Part shown: positions 17,544-21,839 of the stretch, piece by piece
Position numbering within the stretch: the first letter of the stretch is position 1
Layout of the letters: every line of letters starts with the position of its first letter
NCBI GenBank assembly: GCA_032718475.1
Contig: JAUCBJ010003664.1
Span: forward strand, 1-21,839
DNA length: 21,839 nt
Reading direction: 5' to 3'
Source: Nemertoderma westbladi
Lineage: Eukaryota > Xenacoelomorpha > Nemertodermatida > Nemertodermatidae
Translations under genes and position numbers: made by a program
Notes under the pieces: generated by a model
Told to the model about the DNA's origin: nothing
The model's input: only the letters and a program-made list of their open reading frames with translations
Database searches by the model: none

Positions 17544-18742
17544 TTACGCGATATTTTTCGACCCTTAAAACTCGTTATTTTAATTATAAATGTTAAGAAA
17601 AAAGATAGTGGAGTTAATTTGCTACATTTTACAGGAATTTTTGGCGCAAAAAGTTAAATTATAATGTAATGGCGATTTATTAAAAAAAAATTTTTTCGTC
17701 CCTATTTTATAAGTAGTATATTTCACACGATCGTCTGCCGCTTCAGTTATATAATAGCTATGGCGCTGTAACTACCGTTGAAAGATAGATAATTTGACGC
17801 TCTATAAGACTGTTTAAATAAGTCTCCCAGACCTTATGTATTTTTCGAGCTAGACGAGTTCCCGCGAAGCGAGTTTGAAGCGTGAAATTATAATTTGGGC
17901 CCTAATTTTTTTAATATCGTTTGCGCGGCAAAACCAATCGAATATTTGGATTCCCCGTATCGATATTAACCGTATAAAATGTACTTTAACCTTCAAGAGT
18001 CAAAAATAAAAAAGTTGTTAGTTATAAACTTTTTATTATTTTCTGGCCCTTTTTGGACCCCTTTGCCTACATATTTTTTGTACCCCCATTCGATAGGAAT
18101 GTAGCCCCTGTGGTCTTCTACGCTTTCCGAAAAAGAATTGGCAGATTCCTACTAGCGTTGTCGAATTAAAAATTTTGGAAATAATAATTATGTAAAAAAT
18201 ATGGAAAAAACGGACAAAGTTACGGCCCCTTTTTCCACCCGAAATATTAATAAATATCTTACCCCCATTCGATACGAAGGTAGTACCACTCTTCCCCTTT
18301 CCAACCGCGTTAATTTCGTCCCCGTACGATTAATATTAGCAGAGTCAGAGCGGATCCCGCAAAGCCATTTTGTCCGTTTTTTCAACTTTGACGGACAATT
18401 TCGGGAAAAAGGCGTGGTAATCTTTTTTGAAAATAAAAACGAATTCACTAATTAATCCCTTCTATCGTATCCCGGCGTCGGTTAAGCAATAACCTAGGGT
18501 TTTTTCGAGCCACTGTAGAGCGCCTTTCAAAAAATTTTTAAAATTGTCAAAAAAATGACGGTTTTTTGTCCGCCGTGTCCGTCGAGGGGATAGATTTGCT
18601 AATGTTAGAGTGGCTAATATCTTAGAATTCCGAGTCGCTCCCCTGGTGCGAAAATAAAAAAAATTGGTCTGTTCCTTCATCGAAAAGTCCCCCAGAATCC
18701 CAAGTTAACCTATATAGTTAGCGATGGCCTGCGGCTTTAGGA

Positions 18743-18777
18743 GCGGCCGCGGTATTCACCTCCCTCATAGCGGCCGC
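18743..18777. repeat. 3' GC-rich hairpin of unit A
   Basis: GCGGCCGC (18743-18750) pairs with GCGGCCGC (18770-18777) over a 19-base loop containing ATTCACCTCCCTC. CCGCGG on both sides allows alternative pairings. Confidence 0.8.
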
Positions 18778-18878
18778 GGCGGTGTTGCGTCAAATGGAGA
18801 AATATTTATCCCACCAAGGTGGACCCAAAATGAAGTTATACTTAAAGAACGACCACGAGGTAAAGGGAAAAGTGTGGA

Positions 18879-18912
18879 GGGGGGGGGGGGGGGGGGGGGG
18901 GTATGCGTCGAA
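18879..18912 (+). repeat. G23 tract followed by GCGTCGAA
   Basis: A run of 23 G (18879-18901) is followed by TAT and GCGTCGAA (18905-18912). It can form G-quadruplex-like structures and is a likely site of sequencing or assembly length error. The same octamer sits beside the C23 tract at 8407-8439. Confidence 0.85.
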
Positions 18913-19389
18913 TGACACGAGGGGAGACGATCTGGACTCGTTAATTTTATATTACTCGAAATTGTATGTAATATATTTTCGCTCCCAGTCTACACTCGTT
19001 CTATATACCGGTAACCCATTAATATTAATATATACTACTCAGTCGTTTGTACATAATACGAAGCCTGTAAGTTATAGTCACCGAAACATTTCAGCTCGGA
19101 AATTATAATATATGAATCAAGGATGTCTCTCTTATGATCTACATAGAATAGATATGGTTATTGATACTGTTACATTGTGATAATGGATTCTAGGTTTCTT
19201 TCACTGGTAAATCCGTATAAAAGTTGAAGTAATAAAATTTAATTACAGAACCATAGTTCGAAGATCAGCATTATTCATACCAGTCATTGCTTAGAAATTT
19301 TACAGGATAATATTGTTAATCTGACTTAAGTTGTTTAGGTTGAACAAAGTCTACATAGTAAACAACAGGTCCTCCAAAGAGTGTGTCTT
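18913..19389. other. No gene recognised; spacer before unit B
   Basis: AT-rich sequence with one TACCGGTA (19016-19023). No domain is visible in any frame and no copy is seen elsewhere in the window. Confidence 0.4.
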
Positions 19390-19408
19390 TGGTATATTAT
19401 ATCATGAA

Positions 19409-19456
19409 GGGGGAAGTTAGATTCACTGCATAAATGCAGTTTATCTAACTTCCCCC
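19409..19456. repeat. 5' hairpin of unit B
   Basis: The outer stem GGGGGAAGTTAGA (19409-19421) pairs perfectly with TCTAACTTCCCCC (19444-19456). The inner stem ACTGCA / TGCAGT with loop TAAA is identical to unit A. Two base pairs of the outer stem differ from unit A, and both sides have changed each time. Confidence 0.95.
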
Positions 19457-20281
19457 AAATATCTACTGTTGAATAAAATTGAAGCCATATATTAAGTCCG
19501 AAGAGGTGCGAGTTTTTTAATAAATTGTGTGGTCCATTTGTTATCTGATCTCTATTTATTGTTTAAAGTTCAATTAAGATCACACTGGTTTTTAGAATAT
19601 TACAACCTTATTTATTATTAATTTATACAATTGAACCCTTATAAGGACCGGTTATTTGTACACATACTCCTAATGTGCTCAGTAAGGTCCATACAACATA
19701 TTAATATGAAAATAAATTATCTGCAACGAAAAAAACCCAATAATACACCATTTGACCTTATTAAAAAAAATTGCACATTTGCACACATATTTGCACAAGT
19801 GCACTTTAGCGGATCCTAAAGGTGGTTCCTATTTAACACACTTATGTCTATTCTCTACCGATCTACGATGGTGCATGATCAAGTGTCAGTCGCTAAAAGT
19901 GTCAAAAATCCAATTTAACAAATCACGACATTTGCGATTTTGGACCATATTCATGGACATTTTAAGTCACTTTATAGACATAAAAAGATAAACAAATGTT
20001 AAGATTATAGTTAGAAATCACTCCAAACTACATTTTAACCCAAGTAATAACATTCTACGATGAATAGAACTGGAAATAATAGTGTTTGAAATATCGAAAA
20101 AATGTCCACTATTTAAGTGCATTTTGCACTAAGTGCACATGCATCTTTTCCCAAGTTGTATCCTATTTCACACACTACTATCTATCCTCTATCCAATGAA
20201 AAAAGATTCAGATCAAACGGCCCAATAGAACCGAAGTTATTGATGTTTAAAAATAGTCACTCGAAAATTTCAAATTATTTT

Positions 20282-20355
20282 GGTCACGTAGTCTAGTGGT
20301 TATCATTCATGTTAATGAAACCTAAGTTCGTGGGTACGAAATCCAATATTGACCA
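20282..20355 (+). repeat. tRNA-like module, unit B copy (degenerate tRNA or SINE head)
   Basis: GGTCACG at the 5' end and ATTGACC at the 3' end form five of seven acceptor pairs. TAGTCTAGTGGTTATCA is a good A-box/D-arm. GGTACGAAATCC is a B-box with one mismatch. The distance from the D-arm to the T-arm equals that of tRNA-Val-type genes, giving 73 bases plus a discriminator A. The anticodon arm does not pair properly and the base expected to be U33 is A. It is therefore a tRNA relic or SINE-like head, not a functional tRNA gene. Confidence 0.65.
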
Positions 20356-21718
20356 TTCTTATTTTTTTGTAAAAAAAAATTTTTTTATTTTTTTACTAAA
20401 ATCGCTCTAACTTCGGTTCTGATGGTCCAAATTCAATAAAATTGGTATATTCTTTGCCGTAATTTTTTTTTCTATCTTTTGAGAGGGGGTCATTTTTGGC
20501 CCCAAAAAAAAATGAAAAAAAGGGCCAAAATTACGCGATATTTTTCGACCCTTAAAATTCGTAATTTTAATTATAAATGTTAAGAAAAAAGATAGCGGAG
20601 TTAATTTGCTACATTTTACAGGTAGTTTTGGCGCAAAGAGCTAAATTATAATAGAACAGCAGATTATTAAGAAAAAAACGTTTTTCGTCCCTTTTTTATA
20701 AATATTATATTTCACACGATCGTCTGCCGCTCCAGTTGTATAATAGCTTCGGCGCTGTAATTAACGCTGTTAGATAGATAATTTAACGCACTATAAGTCT
20801 GTGTAAACAAATCTCCCGTAAATTAAGTAGTTTTCGAGCTAGACGATTTCCCGCGAAGCGAGTTTGAAGCGCGAAATTTTATTTTTGGCCCTTATTTTTT
20901 TAATAGCGTCCGCAGAGCAAAACCGATAGCATATTTGAATTCCCCGTATCGATATTGACTGTATAAAATGTACCTTAACCAACTAAAGTGAAAAATAAAA
21001 AATTATTTGATAAAAACTATTTTACATATTCTTGCCCTCTTTGGCCCCTATTGTTGACATATTTTTTGTACCCCCACTCGATAGGAACGTAGCCCCAATG
21101 GTCTTCTACGAGTTTCAAAAAAGAATTAGTGGAATCCTACCCGCGTTGTCAAATTAAACATTTCGGAAATAAAATTTCGAAAAAAGACGGACAAAAACGT
21201 AGAAATTTACGGCCCCTTTTTTCCACCCGAAATTTTAATAAATATCTTACCCCCATTCGATACGAAGGTAGTACCACTCTTCCCGTTTCCAACCGCGTTA
21301 CTTTCGTCCCCGTACGATTAATATTAGCCGAGTTATAGCGGATTCCGCAAAGTCATTTTGTCCGTTTTTTCAACTTTGACGGACAATAGACGGAAAACAA
21401 GCCCGGAGGCGGGGTATTCCAAGATGTGGAAACGTCTAATTTAGACCCCCTCTTTCGATTCTCGGTGTCTCTGGATGCGTCAAATAGAGGTTTTTTAAGA
21501 GTCCTAGTGAAAAAAAGACAAAAAAACCAGACAATTGTCCGTCATGTCCGTCAAAACGATAGATTCGCTAAAAGCTCTGAAGAATCTTATTTTTTTGGCA
21601 TTACGCGTCCCCCCTCGAAAAATCGAGAAAATCGTACCTCTGGAAATAGGTCGAATGGGGGGGGAACACCGTTTTCGCAGTAACTACGCGTCCTCTATGT
21701 AGACTGCGTCCTTTGGAG

Positions 21719-21750
21719 GGGCGGCGAATTCACCTCACTCGACGCCGCCC
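21719..21750. repeat. 3' GC-rich hairpin of unit B
   Basis: GGGCGGCG (21719-21726) pairs with CGCCGCCC (21743-21750) over a 16-base loop AATTCACCTCACTCGA. The loop core ATTCACCTC is shared with unit A although the stem bases differ. Confidence 0.85.
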
Positions 21751-21839
21751 TTACTGAATGTTTTTAAAAAATGTTTCTTCCCACCAAGAAGAGCACGCAT
21801 AGTCCATGTGACACTGTATTAAAGAAGAGCAAAGTAACT

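Larger units (their letters stand above)
16390..18850 (+). repeat. Long non-coding repeat unit A
   Basis: This is the first of two direct copies (the other is 19390-21839). Order of parts: 5' hairpin (16409-16457); a TGCAC/GTGCA-rich block (16815-16855); GTGCATTATGCAC (17163-17175); a tRNA-like module (17300-17370); a GGCCC hairpin (17509-17543); a C-rich module ACCCCCATTCGATAGGAA (18083-18100) and its relative ACCCCCATTCGATACGAAGG (18263-18282); a 3' GC-rich hairpin (18743-18777). Similarity between copies is high in most blocks, falls in 18400-18720, and ends about 18850. Small indels are spread through the unit and change reading frames between copies, so it is not a gene. I cannot name the family. 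The lack of similarity on either side fits two separate insertions of one element rather than a duplication of flanking DNA. Confidence 0.9.
19390..21839 (+). repeat. Long non-coding repeat unit B, runs to the window edge
   Basis: Direct copy of unit A with the same order of parts: 5' hairpin (19409-19456), GTGCATTTTGCAC (20117-20129), tRNA-like module (20282-20355), GGCCC hairpin (20494-20530), the two C-rich modules (about 21072-21090 and 21250-21270) and the 3' GC-rich hairpin (21719-21750). Its 5' hairpin starts exactly 3,000 bp after that of unit A. It lacks the duplicated CTTCCCCC segment after the hairpin and has about 30 extra bases before the tRNA-like module. Similarity to unit A near CCCACCAAG (21780-21788 and 18810-18818) continues past the 3' hairpin. 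The true end may lie outside the window. Confidence 0.9.

Noticed and set aside
18201-18455. Conserved open frame in unit A with a partner at 21129-21338 in unit B (shared NKYLTPIRYEGSTTLP)
   Set aside because: Three of the four base differences I could follow in the shared frame change the amino acid, a one-base indel shifts the frame just upstream, and the two ends differ. This fits shared repeat DNA, not a protein under selection.
18721-18850. Helitron 3' end
   Set aside because: A GC hairpin is present, but no CTRR follows within the usual distance in either unit and the 5' side does not begin with TC.
20282-20355. Functional tRNA gene
   Set aside because: The anticodon stem does not pair, U33 is absent, two acceptor pairs are lost and the B-box has a mismatch.
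16390-21839. Tandem macrosatellite with a 3.0-kb period
   Set aside because: The 5' hairpins are exactly 3,000 bp apart, but the sequence before unit A (15837-16389) does not match the sequence before unit B (18913-19389), and the offset drifts along the unit. Two insertions fit better, though the window holds only two copies.

Overview
The window is metazoan nuclear DNA, gene-poor and repeat-dominated. I find no operon-like layout, no rRNA and no functional tRNA. Signs of an animal genome are a C2H2 zinc-finger array with animal-type linkers, a Ty3/gypsy reverse-transcriptase remnant with LTRs, a CR1/L2-like non-LTR 3' end, and a P-element/THAP9-like transposase remnant. The palindromes TAGGCCTA and TACCGGTA recur far more than chance predicts. 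I cannot name the species. A marine invertebrate is a guess, and short TTAGG-type motifs are only weak support for an arthropod.

Layout. 1-431 is an LTR-like sequence on the minus strand. 735-1665 is a foldback element with arms of about 130 bp. 1919-2220 holds GC-rich hairpins and a degenerate tandem repeat. 2571-3832 is the only host-like gene: a ten-finger C2H2 protein with three SUMO-type motifs near its N-terminus, broken by a 4-bp duplication and by a deletion of about 14 bp. A three-finger fragment of the same family lies at 6078-6348 among fragments of a dispersed repeat (5311-7020). 7350-10000 holds an AACGTT-rich segment, a C23 tract beside a GCGTCGAA module, a 41-bp tandem repeat with five identical copies, and a 0.9-kb minisatellite with a 21-bp unit. 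10000-11900 shows little.

12058-15836 is a graveyard of mobile-element pieces: a CxxC-containing coding-like fragment, a gypsy RT cut off by an LTR whose partner is the inverted copy at 1-431, a P/THAP9-like transposase C-terminus, and a 5'-truncated non-LTR element on the minus strand.

16390-21839 is the most interesting part. Two direct copies of a non-coding unit of about 2.4 kb have 5' hairpins exactly 3,000 bp apart. Each copy begins with a G5AAG.../...CTTC5 hairpin and ends near a GC-rich hairpin. Both hairpins keep their pairing between copies although the stem bases differ. In the 5' hairpin these are two clean compensatory changes. In the 3' hairpin the stem is replaced but the loop core ATTCACCTC is kept. 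Each unit also carries a tRNA-like module with tRNA spacing. No open frame in the units behaves like a gene. The units look like copies of an undescribed structured element, or a family not recognisable by eye. No genes in the window can be tied into one pathway.
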